Source of the DNA: Tribonema minus
Taxonomy: Eukaryota; Sar; Xanthophyceae; Tribonematales; Tribonemataceae
NCBI GenBank assembly: GCA_017506865.1
Contig: JAFCMP010000538.1
Span: 595,601-659,600 of the forward strand
Direction: 5' to 3'
Length of the DNA stretch: 64,000 nucleotides
Shown: one piece after another, positions 34,853-46,961 of the stretch
Numbering within the stretch: position 1 is the first letter of the stretch
Layout: each line of letters opens with the position of its first letter
Program-made: the position numbers and the translations under genes
Notes under the pieces: generated by a model
Told to the model about the DNA's origin: nothing
Database searches by the model: none
What the model saw: only the letters and a program-made list of their open reading frames with translations

Positions 34853-37438
34853 GACAGCACGTGTGGTGGTGTCAGCGAGTGACAGGATTCTCCGCGGCAC
34901 ACATCAACTTCACACGACTGGCATCTCTTCACTTTCATCAATACATGGTTACAAACACAACTTGCAACCTGTCAAACAGAGGGTGCATGGCAATAATTTG
35001 TGCCACTGAGCATCAGTACGTTTGCATGTGTTGCGTCAATGTGGGCACCCATGCTCTGCTTCACGTGCTGATCAGAATTTGATGTCACTACATGTCCGGC
35101 CACTTGTTGTGGTGCCACACAAACTGGGTGACGCACCGGTTGCCGCGGCAGTGCGCACAATACTGCTCGCAACTCGAAGAGGCTGCTTCCGATGCTCAGC
35201 GCTCGCGTTAGTGCAGGCGGCACGTCTGGCGGAGGGAGTTGTCGTTACACGATACGGAGTGCGGTAGATTCTCTGACTGCTTACCTGTAGTTGCTATGGG
35301 CATCGGATTTTCAAATGTGCAAGAGGGCACATGGTGTAGCTTGGCAATGTCTGGCCACACACCCGTTCCGCGCGGCCGAGTGCAGGAGGATGTCGTAATC
35401 ACGCAGTTAACGCCTGGATTATCTGGCTGCTGGTTGCTCAGCGCCTAGAGTAAGGCCGGGGTTGGGGGTACCAATAGGTTGGTCGCGACCCTTAGCGTGG
35501 TGCGTCGGACTGTACAACTGGGCTGCCACCTCAGCCTAGGACATGGGGGGGGGTGTTGTTTGTGCGTTTGCGCGAGCGCAGTGCGTTGGCACCGGCCATT
35601 GTGCTGTATGCGTTTTCTGCTTCTGCTTTGCAGCAAGGTACTGGGTGTAACAGATTGTTTGCACGTGATGTGAGGACATGCAGTGATGGCACAGCACAAT
35701 GTCATGCGTATTGCTTATACCGCTGCAGGTTGTGCATGGATGCAGACAGCACCATGCAGGGGGGGTATGTGGCAGCGGTAGGCAGAAGTGTGCAAAAATG
35801 CATGTTGAGCACTGTGGCAACAATAGAACTCTAACTTCAAGTTTAAATTGAAGTTGTGAAGTTTGACAAGGGTTGAAGTTGAGGTTGTGCAGTGTTCAAC
35901 ACCCTCCCAGTTGAGGTTGAGACTGATCTGGAGATGCTCAGCGGGCCGCGCTGAGCAATGCTGCATGCATGTCTATCTGGTTTTAACCAGATAGTAAAAT
36001 AATTACTGAACACTCAAAATCATGGAATGAAGACTTCTTCTTGTTCAGCCACGGAGCTTGCTTGGATCGCTGTCATGACTTGACAGCACACTTCTTGGGC
36101 CCAAGGCCACTGGCACAGGTGCGCTGGACAGCCAAGAGTATCACTCAAGACATTTGCTCCCTCGCCGCTGCCTCACATGTGACTGTGGCGCGCCATCTGC
36201 CTCACCGTGCCGCTGCACTAAACGAAATATGTTTTCCGGTTAAATCGCTCAAACCGCCACAACGACCCTAAATGAATAACGTGAGTTTGACTAACGCAAA
36301 CTGTTTGACTTGAAATAACCGAAACGACGTCAGGCATGTGCTTGTGACTGTGCAAACTGGCACGGGGCTGCCCCAAACAGTCCTACAGTGGCATGAATGG
36401 TGATCAATGCCCAGGTACCAGGCTCCAGCATATACATAGCATGTATAGCATATGCGCCCAAGTTCGTGCGGCCTGCTTGCTTGAAACCTGCCGACGGCGG
36501 GAGAGCCGGATCAGGGCTGCAGTGCTCAGTGTTGTCACCGCTCAATCAAAATGCCCTCAGAACGCGCTCTATGACATGTTGCAGCTAGGATGTTATTGTA
36601 TAACTATAATATGTATAGCATATATATGTGCCCAAATTCTTGCAGCTGCTCGCGCTGGGAACCTGCCAACGGCAGAAGATCTGGATCAGGGCTGCAGTGC
36701 TCAGCATACGGCACTCAATACGCCCTCAATGCGCGCTTCATGATGTTGCATCAGCTTGTTGTCCGAGCGCTGAGTTGAAGTGTACTTCAGCCTCAAGTAC
36801 GTCCTCTGCGCGGCCATTTTACTGCCACAGCAGAAACTCTGCTGCAGCGATCAGCTGGTACAGCGGTGCTAGGAGCGGGTTCAGCTTGTGCTCTCATTTT
36901 TAACATCCTTTGACCTCTGCACCAACATATGCTTTGCCAGGTGATGAGCAACACTTGGGCACCTGCTGAATGCAATGCAGTCTAACTTGAAATATCAGGC
37001 GTCACATGATCCACAATTCTTCACTTTTCAAGCCGTACATCATGGCACCAGCAGGAGCACAAAACGCCTAGCAGATGCCATGAACGCCACAAGGCAACAT
37101 CTCACGATCCACAAAAGCAGGCACTACGGGGGCGAGAACTGGCGCCTGAACATAGTACACCTGTGGCATATTCGCGTTGACAAAGGGGGGTGATGGTTCG
37201 TCTGTGCCAAATGGTGTACTTGGAACCACCACATAAGAGTCTCAATTCTGCGCGCTTCACAAGCACTAGAGACGCTGTGAACTGTGAAGGTGCCTTGCAT
37301 GCAATGATAAGCCACAGTGCGCAGCAAACACACATGAAAACCCTTGCAACCTCGACAAGTACGCCTGTGGAAGTATTTATTGGGCGGACAGATGCTCATG
37401 AACAGCACCGCATCCGCGCTAGAGATGTGATTGAAGTG
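34853..37438. other. Convergent intergenic region
   Basis: It lies between the 3' ends of the NMNAT (+) and NAA10 (−) genes. It contains unrecognised GC-rich + strand frames at 35022–35267 and 35239–35448, and another at 36041–36271. A diverged tandem duplication occurs at about 36438–36752. A short AT-rich stretch rich in TTGAAGTT words lies at 35830–35930. No family is recognised. Confidence 0.4.
36438..36752 (+). repeat. Diverged tandem duplication (~170-bp unit)
   Basis: The first copy (36438–36585: ATGTATAGCATATGCGCCCA, then GATCAGGGCTGCAGTGCTCAG) is repeated at 36610–36752 in the same order with many substitutions. It looks like an old local duplication in the intergenic region. Confidence 0.75.
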
Positions 37439-40400
37439 CTACGCCTCTATTGCAATGGACGATACCATGCCTGTGACTTGTGCCACTCCGCTGTCGCCTT
37501 CCGCAGGCTTGAGACTGAGCTTCATGTCATAGGCGTCTTCGCCGTCTGCATAGTAGCCCTTTTCGACCTCTCGTATCTGCGGAGCACGGTCGGCAAGGGT
37601 GTCCATATTATTTAAGTATCAGATGCAGTCATATTCAGGTGAGCAGCCTATCTAAAGTATGATATGATGTGCTGTTGCACTTGACATGCTGCTGATGAAT
37701 ACGCACATGCTTTTCATTGTTGTATCCTGAAACACTAGAGAGGAAGTGTGTGTGGTGAGAGGCGCATTGCTGTCTTGGCAGCCTGTGTACGAGAGAACAG
37801 GAGACTTTGGCCACCTTACTGCAGGGTACACGGCGGTACATGCAAACCGTGTGCACATCGACATGGTGTGCGCAACAAAGGAAGGGGGGCAGCGGGCAAG
37901 TACATTGACAGCACATTCTTCGAATTGCTGTGGACGCCGCAACCTGCATTACATAGTGCGTCATCGGCAACAAACATGCGTCGACAATTTTGAACAATGC
38001 ATGTCGTATAGGGCAAGAGTGGACCTATGTACACAAAGCAGCTGCAATACACGAAGCAGTTTGTTAGCGAGTAAGCAAGCGTCCTTGATGTAAATGCATT
38101 TCAGACTGTCAATCTTGAAACTCACACTTCACCTTCATCTCCTGGTGAGCATCTCTTTGCGTCCATGCCAAAGCTATAACTTCATCACAAAAGGGCTACC
38201 CCCCCCCCCCCCTTTAAACCACCCACCTGATACACCCCAGTGTCTCCGTGTACACTCATCTCATCAAAAAAGCAACCCGGTCACCAACATGTCCCCCCCC
38301 ACCCCCCCTTTTCAACCACCCACCTGATACTCCAGTGTCTCCGTGTACAGCCACCTCATCAAAACACAACCCAATCACCATCACGCCCCCCCCCCACCCC
38401 CCCTTCAAATCGCCCTTCGGATACCCCTTGCACCAGTTGCACAAAGGCATGAGGGCTGGTTAGGGATGGAGCTCATGGTTACAATTAGGGTTGAGAGGGG
38501 GTTAGGGACAGACCTGATACCCCACTGTCTCCGTGTACAGTCGCCTCATCATAAACACCAACCCAACCACCATCATGCCCCCCCCCCCCCCCCAAACCAC
38601 TCACCTGATACCCCAGCTTTTCCGTGTGCAGTCACCTCATCAAAAACAACCCAATTGCCATTCCCCCCTTCTAAACCACCAGGATCGCCTCGCGGAATTT
38701 GCAAAACGGCATGAGGGTCGTTTAGGAATAGATTTCACGGTTGAGATGAGGGTTGAGAGGGTTGGGGTCAGACCGACATGATGGTTAGTTAGGGTTTGGG
38801 TCTAGGGTGAGGCTTCAGAGTAAGGAGGACTGGGGTCAGACCTGATATCCCAGCGTCTCCGTGTACAGGTGGAACGCGGCGGCGTTGCTCTTGCGCACGT
38901 GCAGCGACACGTGGTCCGCCGCGAACGTCTCCGCCATGCTCTGCTGGCTCGCGCGCATGAGCATCGTCGCGATGCCGCGCTTGCGGTGCGTCCTGAGCAC
39001 TGCCAGCGACGTGATGTGGCCGTGCGGCACCTCCGCGTCCTCCTCCATCTTGGCCAGGACGTAACCGACGATTTTGCCTGCGGGGGGAGGTGCAAGGGGG
39101 TGCGTTGAGGGGTGCTGCCGCGCGTGCCGAAGTGGCAGTATAGCATGCGCAGAGGACTATTGGTGAGTTGATTTTGAGCACTGCTGACAATGTGATGTGG
39201 CCGTGCGGCATCGCAGCATACTCCTCCATCTTGGCCAGGACATAGCCGACAGTTTCCCCTGCGCAGGGGCGGGGACGTGCAGAGGGGGCGTTGGGGGGTG
39301 ACGTGCGCGCCGTACGTGGCAGTACAGCATGCGCAGAGGATTGGACTTTAATTATGAGCACTGCTGACAATGTGATGTGGCCGTGCGGCACCTCCGCGTC
39401 CTCCTCCATCTTGGCCAGGACGTACCCAATGATTTTGCCTGTGCGGAGAGGGGGAGGAGCGGTGGGGGCGGGGGGAGGTGCTGCTGCGCGTGCCATCCGC
39501 GCGTTGGGAAGTGGCAGTCTGGCATGCGCAGAGGATCGCGGGCAAGTTCAGTTCTAAGTGGCAGTCTCACATGCGCAGTAGATCATGGGCGACTTTTATT
39601 CCTGGGCAGATGTGGCCATGGTGTCCTCCGTTATCGTGGCGAAGACGTAGCTGACAACAGTGCCTGCATTCGTGCGCAACGCGCAGCGAGGGCTGCTACG
39701 TGGGAGTACTCACGCCTTCTTTGGTAGCGAATGGGATATACGCCTGGATATGACAGAGAATGGACTTCCGCTCTGCCTCCCATACTCTTCCCCCTCGCTG
39801 CTTCTAACCTGTTGGAGCATCTCAAGAAAGTGACACAATGGGGGGGGGGGGGGGGGGGGGGCAGGCTCTTTGCCAAGCACCCACCCGAATGCCAGCCCTT
39901 CACAAAGCAGCTACCTGGTGCACTTGAGTCTGCATAGCTTCCCTAGGCGCGCAGCCACTAGCTCGCAATTCGCATCTTGTCAGCCAGAAGCAGCTGCAGG
40001 GCCAGCACTGTTGTAGGGCCTAGCTTCTTCACCTACGTTGTCAGTGACTTCTTTATTTAGCTCATCTTTTCTTTAAAAAGTTAAACCCAACATCTTGAGA
40101 TTAATTAATGTGTGTCAGGCTCCAGCGCCTCCACCGCCTCCTCCCTATCATTATTGCTGCTGCTAGCTGTAGCATGCACCTCGCCACAGAGTGCCAAGCA
40201 ATCCAGCAGCATGGCTGCTGGCATGATACGAATGCTTTAGGACTCTGGGGAACACGCGGAAACCAGTGTTTGAGGTTCCAGTATTGTGTGCTACCTATCT
40301 CAGTCTAGCCAGAGCTGGACCGGCTGATTTGGTAATGGCTTGAAATTCCGAAAGGTACTACGTGATTCTGTGCATGAGTGCTTGAAGCAGACGCGGCTCT

Positions 40401-40840
40401 TTCACGATGCAGCGCCCTGGTACAAATCTTCTGCGTCAGCAACTTTTAAAATGTCAAGGTACACCCGGCATCTGAAGGCGTTATGTGGCATTCCGATAAG
40501 TGCGCTTTTTTTCACAGAGCAGCGGCAGCAGGGGGCACGCGCTTCTGAACTCCAGCCGACGGTTTTGGCTAACGCTGCAGCTGACCGAGCATGGGCCGCA
40601 TGTAGCCAAGAAGCAAAGCAGGCAGAGGCTCCAAATAACGCATCTGCTCGACTGCTGCAGCAGAATAATGAGGCCAATGGTCTTACCTTTGTAGTCCTCC
40701 GCCACCTGCAGCAACTGTGGCCAGCTAAGGACATGGTACATGTAGTACTTCATCTGGTAGTTCTCCGGCAGGCACCACAAGTTGGTGTTCTGCATCTGCA
40801 GCAGATCCTCCACGGTAGCTGGCCGTATGCTCACCGCCAT
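37439..40840 (-). CDS. NAA10: NAA10/ARD1 catalytic subunit of the NatA N-terminal acetyltransferase
   Basis: It transfers acetyl from acetyl-CoA to the N-termini of nascent proteins, in NatA together with NAA15 on the ribosome. Three exons: 40840–40687 (ATG at 40840, donor gtaaga), 39077–38842 (acceptor cccccgcag, unusual donor gtctga) and 37576–37439 (acceptor gctccgcag, TAG). Phases match, giving 175 residues. Exon 1 begins [17 protein letters not shown] and has [11 protein letters not shown] and LSWPQL. Exon 2 has [23 protein letters not shown], the CoA-binding RKRGIA (RxxGxA) and VSLHVRKSN. Exon 3 has [13 protein letters not shown]. All are hallmark NAA10 segments in the expected order. 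The C-terminal tail is shorter than in animals. Both edges of exon 2 have been tandemly copied into the flanking introns, and some copies have better splice sites than the real exon. Confidence 0.93.
38201..38213. repeat. Poly(C) tract in NAA10 intron 2
   Basis: A run of about 12 C bases precedes the first donor-edge copy. Similar C-runs precede the other copies (38288, 38388 and 38578), so the C-run is part of the repeated unit. Confidence 0.8.
38227..38632 (-). repeat. Four extra copies of the 3' (donor) edge of NAA10 exon 2
   Basis: The last ~27 exon bases (read on the − strand as TGTACACGGAGACACTGG and then TATCAG) recur at 38605–38632, 38514–38540, 38324–38350 and 38227–38254. They lie downstream of the real exon in transcript order. 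Adjacent donors are gtgagt, gtctgt, gtgggt and gtgggt. Three of these are closer to consensus than the gtctga of the real exon. Confidence 0.88.
39176..39663 (-). repeat. Three extra copies of the 5' (acceptor) edge of NAA10 exon 2
   Basis: The first ~80 bases of exon 2 plus its acceptor recur at 39438–39356, 39258–39176 and, more diverged, 39663–39601, spaced by about 180–225 bases. The first two keep the frame ([18 protein letters not shown] and [18 protein letters not shown]) and AG acceptors (gcacag, gcgcag). The third reads YVFATITED. Each then runs into intron-like sequence instead of the rest of the exon. Confidence 0.92.
39840..39860. repeat. Poly(G) tract
   Basis: About 20 consecutive G bases occur in NAA10 intron 1. 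Confidence 0.9.
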
Positions 40841-42712
40841 GGTTTCGTGACGTTCGTCTCTGCTCCTGCTGCTGTAAAGCTGTGATGTACGGGGCTAGCA
40901 GACTTCTTTTTCTCACCACAAACTTGAAGTTCGAATGAGTTTGAAGTATACAAGACAATACATCCTGCAGCGTTCCCTTGATATATTCAGAATGCCTTCA
41001 GTGCTGCAATGAACTCTCTCCAGCATTCCTTTGGTGTGTTGCGAAGTGTGTATATTCTACTCAAGCTATGCTGATGAGACATCATCACTGCGGCCTAAAC
41101 TGTAGCATCTCCATCACTTGGACGTCTTCTGGTTGCTGGCCTTCAAGCTGTTTTTGCAGCTGGAATTGTGTCAGATCTTTGCTACGGGCATCACATTTGC
41201 TTACAATCGTGTTTGCGGGCGTTTTGCAGGCGACTGTAGTGTACAGTTTCGAAGTTCGAAGAATTATCTGGCTTCAGCCAATATGATATAGAGGCAAAAA
41301 ACAAAGCTACGCCAGTACGCTACAGCTGAAAATGTTACTGTTGACATCAAAAGTAATGAATCGTAACAGAAAGCAATATTGCGACAACAATCAGTTCAAC
41401 GCAATACAAAAGATATCACTTGTGCCTGAAACTTCACGCATTTTGTATGCAGTCTTGCGCTTTTACCTGCAGCATATGCCGAACACCTCTATGCATTGAG
41501 CAACACATTGAAACTGTCACCGGCACTCACTTGGCAAGCACCTCCAGCGCTGTCACCTCATCTTACGCATTCGCTGTTCTCACTCAATTGGAGCACACAG
41601 AACGTACTGCATCTTCACTTCATCAACCTCACGTTAGCACCTCAAGCGCTCGACAGACGCTGCCTCAAGAGTGCCTCGAGCACCAGTAACTGAGGATACT
41701 GATATTATCTGCGCGATGATGCTGACTCAAGCGAGTGCCTTCCGACCAGCAGTACGCGCCGCTCAATGAACTATTGTGAGCTCTTCAAAAAGCGATACCA
41801 CCTCTGCCGACCTGTGCAATGTTGGCGAAAGCTCTTCGCGGTGTTGCAATCGAAGCTCCAGCAGTTGCCGGCAACATGCCACAGCGCAAATGTGAGAGTG
41901 CTATGATGGTTGCTGTCAGCCTCTGAGCTGACGCGGCCTCAGGCCAAGGCTGGTGCAGTCTTTGCTTCGACTGCTGTTTTTTAACAAAGTCAGCAACGGT
42001 TGAAGTAACACTTGAAGTCTTAGCGAAGTGAACACATTTTCACATACGGTCAATCTGAAAGGTGAGGCAGGCGAAGTCAGGGCTTCGTTTCGTCCCTCCA
42101 GGTTGCCTCTTCTTACACTCAACCTTGAAAAAACCATCACGCCAACGAGTCAAATACGCCTTGAAACTGAAACGCCTGAAACGACTGCCGCAGCGGCTGC
42201 TGCGGTAGGAGCCGGCAGTAGCTGCACAATCATTCACGCCTGATGCCATGCTCGGAGAGGCTTCAGAGGTAATCCTTATACGTCGTGGCACACCGATCAT
42301 GAAGAAAAATACCTGCACCATGACGCCAGAGCGGCTGCCACAGAGCCAGAGGGCAGCCAAACTGTACTGCCGTAACCCTCTGAGCGCCAACAGGCAGAAC
42401 TCTGAGACCTCCGCCAACTTGCGCCAGAAGCTGAAGTTTGAAACCGCAGCAGAGCGGTTACGTGTGATGCCACGCTCGGTGAGGCTTCAGAGGTAATCCT
42501 TATCATTTCTATTATGTCCTGGACCGATGGGTTGAGCGCACGATAAGTCGGGCAATAACTAAATCTACGGAGGGGCCGGCGGTTCGGCGCTGGCCGGCGA
42601 GGGCCGCGGCAGTTGCAACAGTGCAATGCAGCGGTAAGCGCTGACGTCGCCATAAGTTTGCGAAACTTGTGGAGAATAAACCACTCAGGAGCTAGGGGTG
42701 GTGGCGAGGGTT
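40841..42712. other. Divergent intergenic region
   Basis: It lies between the NAA10 start (−) and the first F-box/ankyrin-like gene (+). A repeated word (GATGCCA(T/C)GCTCGG and then GAGGCTTCAGAGGTAATCCT) occurs at 42242–42281 and 42466–42505. Frames at 42028–42243 and 42248–42496 are open on the + strand but not recognised. Confidence 0.4.
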
Positions 42713-45700
42713 ATGGACACGTATCACGATTTTTACGATGATGATGGCCATGCTGATTCCGTTCATTGCGAAGTCTTTGGCCTACTGGAGGACGCGCTGA
42801 GACCTCCGGTGGCTCTGCCGTAGTCACAGCGTGCAGGAGTATTGGGCGACGACACAGGTGCTCAAGGCTCATTTCGTTTGAGCGATCGGCGAAGCAGCAA
42901 TGTTAAGGCCTCACTGCATTGTTGCGTACGTCGCACCTCGCCTGCAATTCGACGATAACGGCATGCCGAACGTGTTTTATGCCGAGCGTGTTTTCGCAGG
43001 AAAGCATCGCTGCGGCGTGGAACTGTTGAGATCTGTTTAAATTACAGTCGGTGCCAATCTTGCTGCAACCATTGCCTTCGTATGTCTTCAGGCGTACACA
43101 GCAGTACCGCCACTTCGGCGGCTTTTCGTGTCGCCAAGACGGAGTTAATTGGGTTCAAGACGGCGGCAGACCAAGTGCCATGGAAGTGTCAAGGGAGGAC
43201 ATCCCTGATACGGTGCGTTGAGCTCTTGAAGAGGGACCTGAACGCTGCCGAATCAGCTTTTGCGGTGCAGCAAGCGCAAGTAGTGCATCAGATTGACTTC
43301 AGCAGAGACTGCGCGCTCGACGCATCAAGCGTCCTAGACCACGTGCCGGTGCTGTCCCTCGTGCTCCGCTTCTGTGGCCGAGGGCAGTGGGCATACATTG
43401 CGCAGGGCGTTCCGCGGCATTTACATGCACGTTCTGGCCAGCAGGCCTAACGGGATCCCAGACCTGTTCTGCACCGCAGCGCACACAGCAGTGCACTCTG
43501 AGGCCCTCATTGACTACGCGGTGGCCAACCGGCTGTGGCCGAGTGCGCGGTTTTGCCGCGCGCTTGGCAGGACGGGATCACTGCAGCTAATCAGACACGC
43601 TACCGCCACCGTGCCACGTATGAAGGTAAACGCAGAGGTGCTGATTGGCCTGATACGCAAGCTGGACGTGCCGCTGCTGCGACGCGTGCAAGCTGTGTTC
43701 AAGTTGCCAGAGTTGAACCAGGTACTCCGCATCAACGACTGGTGCGCAGCGGGCCTGAAGGCTGCTGCCGCAGGCGATGACGGCCACATATTCAAGTGGA
43801 TAGGCCAGCAGATAAGCGCGCTCCCCGGCGGCCCCGCTGCACGCAAGATTCACTGCTGCTATTCAGGCAAGTGCTCTCTACAAATGGCTAGCTTAAAAAA
43901 CGGCTCAATATGACACGCAGCGTGTCTGTAGATGCCTACAATGCTGGGTTATCATGACATGCTGTAACAGTAGATGCGGCATCATGACGGCAGCTCGCCT
44001 CACACTTTGAGGTCTTTGGACTTGTGATGATGAGCGTTGCGAGCGCTGCTTTGCTGCGTTAGTGTATGGTACTTCAAGGTGGTCATCTTGTTCTGCTCGC
44101 CATGAGTAGCCAGTGCATCTCATCGCCGTGCTAGCTTCTGCCAGTGGCTTCAAGCTGCTGCCGCGACGACTAGCATGTAGCCAATGTCCAGGAGCTGACA
44201 GTAGTTGAACAAGCGCTCAGGCTTCACGGCAGCCTGGCTTGTGGATGTGATCACAACTATGATTTGCTTGCAGGTAGGTAGTGTCCCGGCCACAGTGTGA
44301 CAGCATACAGACATCACAGCGGCTACTGTACAATGCACACACAATGTGAAAGACGGCCGTCATCCGTGAAGATGTGAGATTCACGTCTTCATCGGTTCTT
44401 GAGTACCCATTGCCAATCGTGTCTACTCTGTTGCTTCAAAGAATGATGCAAATAGGCAGCTGATCTGAGCGACACAATTCTTTATTCAGCTACAAGAAAG
44501 TGTTGTTTTTGTTGCGAGCCCAGCCATGGAACTGCACAGTGTGTGTGCTGGGAGCACAGTTGTTTTCAGTCGCACAGTTACTGGCAGGTGGCTTGGTGAA
44601 CAGGAACCTAAAGTGAAGCTGTGCACTTCGCTTTCTTGACGAGATGAGCCAATAACTTTAAAACCTTCGACAGACTAGAAGGCAGAACTTTCGGATGCAA
44701 CCACTCGCTTGCCGTTGTTCCTGTGCCCTGGGTCGCTACATTGTGGTGGCGTTGACAAGCGGTGCGGCAGCCAAGCTTGCGAGATTTTCAAGTAAAGGGT
44801 AGTGAAGCCTTTCAGTATGCTCTTGTGCATGTAGACAACTCTTACATTGTGAATCAAATAAGAACTGTTGCTGTTGCAGACCAAGCATGCTGCAGCCATG
44901 CAGGACTCATGCGCCCATTACCACGGCCCCGCGTACTTTTTAAATTAAACTTCAAATCAGATTTCTTGACGAGATGAGCCAATAACTTTAAAACCTTCGA
45001 CAGACTAGAAGGCAGAACTTTCGGATGCAACCACTCGCTTGCCGTTGTTCCTGTGCCCTGGGTCGCTACATTGTGGTGGCGTTGACAAGCGGCGCGGCAG
45101 CCAAGCTTGCGAGATTTTCAAGTAAAGGGTAGTGAAGCCTTTCAGTATGCTCTTGTGCATGTAGACAACTCTTACACTGTGAATCAAATAAGAACTGTTG
45201 CTGTTGCAGACCAAGCATGCTGCAGCCATGCAGGACTCATGCGCCCATTGCCACGGCCCCGCGCACTTTTTAAATGTAAACTTTAAATCAGATTTCATGT
45301 TGACATATCATCAAAAACTGCTTTGCATTTGCATTGCAGCGGCGCTGATGTGCGTGGCGGCGCGCCACGGCCACCTGGTGACACTCCAATGGCTCATGAA
45401 GAAGGGGGAGTTGATGTTTGGGCGCGCGCAGCAGTATGTGCCAGGTAATGCCCGCAGGTTCCACATGGAGCGCCTGGGGAGCTGATGCCTCTACACAGGC
45501 GACCTGTGCAGCAAGTATTGCGACTCTGAGCGGTGGGTCGGGATTGCGAGCCCGCTAGATGCGGCGGCGTTCGGCGGTCACCGCCACATCGTCGTCTGGC
45601 TGCACCGCGAGCGATCGCACGCGTTCACGAAGCACACGCTGCCGCTGGCGGTGCAGGGGGGCAACAGGGTGGCGCTGCTGAAGTGGCTGGTGGCGCAGGG

Positions 45701-45791
45701 CTGCCCGTGCAGGGGCATCGACCTGGTGTGTGCAGCGAAGTGTACGGGTAGGGATGTGTGCGCGTGTGAGTGGGTGCGAAGCATTCCCTGA
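42713..45791 (+). pseudogene. F-box/ankyrin-like family, copy A (decayed)
   Basis: The three-exon layout matches copies B–D: exon 1 42713–42857, exon 2 43092–43866, exon 3 45340–45791. Exon 1 has an in-frame TAG (42821–42823) where the others have Trp (LPW). Exon 2 lacks 8 bases near 43403 (inside IARVNRAF), which shifts the frame. It is exactly 8 shorter than the 783-base exon of copy C. The shifted frame then continues (AFRGIYMHVLAS, LIDYAVANRLWP). Exon 3 begins after acceptor gcattgcag with LMCVAARHGHLVTLQWLM and is interrupted by TGA at 45483–45485. It then reads on in frame (DAAAFGGHRHIVVWLHRERS). It is not expected to make protein. Intron 2 starts with GC (CAG|gcaagt) and holds a 330-bp tandem duplication. 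Confidence 0.85.
44633..45295 (+). repeat. 330-bp tandem duplication
   Basis: The segment starting TCTTGACGAGATGAGCCAAT is present twice in direct orientation (44633–44962 and 44963–45295). Only a few substitutions separate the copies, so the duplication is recent. It lies in intron 2 of copy A, ending about 45 bases before the exon 3 acceptor. Confidence 0.95.
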
Positions 45792-46961
45792 GGCACTGGC
45801 AGGTGACGCCGGGGCCACGTGTGTCGGGAGGGGGTCCATAAGTGGACATGGAGGCACGGCCGAGATAGCACAGCAGCGGGGCGGCATGCAGTGCATTGGC
45901 ATTTCAGGGGTGTGTTGACAGCGTTCGGCGTATGTTGTGGTGCATATGCGTGGCAAGGCTCGTCCAACTGCCAGTGCAGGGTTGTGCCCGTACTCCGTTT
46001 CACTAGTCACCTCAAGTCAGATGGCTGCAGCGCTCAGCGTCTTGTGCTTACGCCGTGTTTGCCCAATAAAAAACTGACCCACACTTTGCAGGTGACGGTA
46101 TATTGAGTATTTTTCCTGCTGCAACTGTCGTGAAGCGGCATGTTAGCGTGCTTCAGGATGATACATGTGAATTGGCAGCATAAAGCACCCTTTTAGCGGG
46201 TTAGGGCTCAACGGCCAACGGAGATTTGTGCCATATTTGTTAAAAGTCACCTCAAGCTGGATGACACGGTGCGCGCCCAGCTGCTGGTGTATTTTGTATT
46301 TGTGTTTGCACAACATTCAGACAGCGCTCTCACCAAACAAAAGAGGGCTGCACTCACGAGTACACGACGTCACGCCCCTTTTGGTGACGATGTATGGTAT
46401 AAAACGCAGGCGATGCTCCGTCGTGAACGCACTTTCAGTAGTCCACACGGTGGTTCATCCCTGTCTTTCTAGTTGTGGCCTGCGGCGTCTGCACGCACAT
46501 GTCTTTGTCCAGCAGTACATCTACTAGTATGTGTATACATACCCTGTGACAGTCCCTTGGCCATCGCCGTCGACATCACCAGTCGGTGCCTCTTCTATGT
46601 CGTCGTGTACCTTTTCTGCCCCATCTGGTTTTGCTCCATGTGCTTAAACAATTGACAATGTGTCTCATAATTTGCCAGCGGTTCACTCTCAGGGGAGCTT
46701 AAATATGCTGCACAGCATTCGTCGATCGCTGAAGGCTACAAGTAGTACTTCTTTGAAGTATATAGTTATCAAACAGCTAGGGAATGCTCAGCTATAGCCA
46801 AGACAATAGCCGAAGTTCTAAGCCAGATTTCGATTTGCGCAATCTCCCTTTTTAGCCTGAGCAGATTCAGTAATAACCCTTACCGTCCACATACAGTCTG
46901 CGTACAGTCCCAACCGCTGTCGCGAATAAAGTGGCTCGAACACGCGTGAGAGAGCCAAGCC
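45792..46961. other. Spacer between copies A and B
   Basis: No gene is recognised. Its last 60 bases carry the promoter-like CGCGAATAAA box that precedes copy B. Confidence 0.45.
46921..46930 (+). promoter_or_regulatory. Conserved CGCGAATAAA box upstream of copy B
   Basis: CGCGAATAAA lies 32 bases before the ATG. The same word occurs 50–60 bases before the ATG in copies C and D, preceded by a GTCC-x-AACC-like sequence. It may be a TATA-type core element; function is inferred only from conservation. Confidence 0.4.

Noticed and set aside
38094..38463. Proline-rich + strand frames
   Set aside because: They are produced by C-runs in the repeated donor-edge units of NAA10 intron 2.
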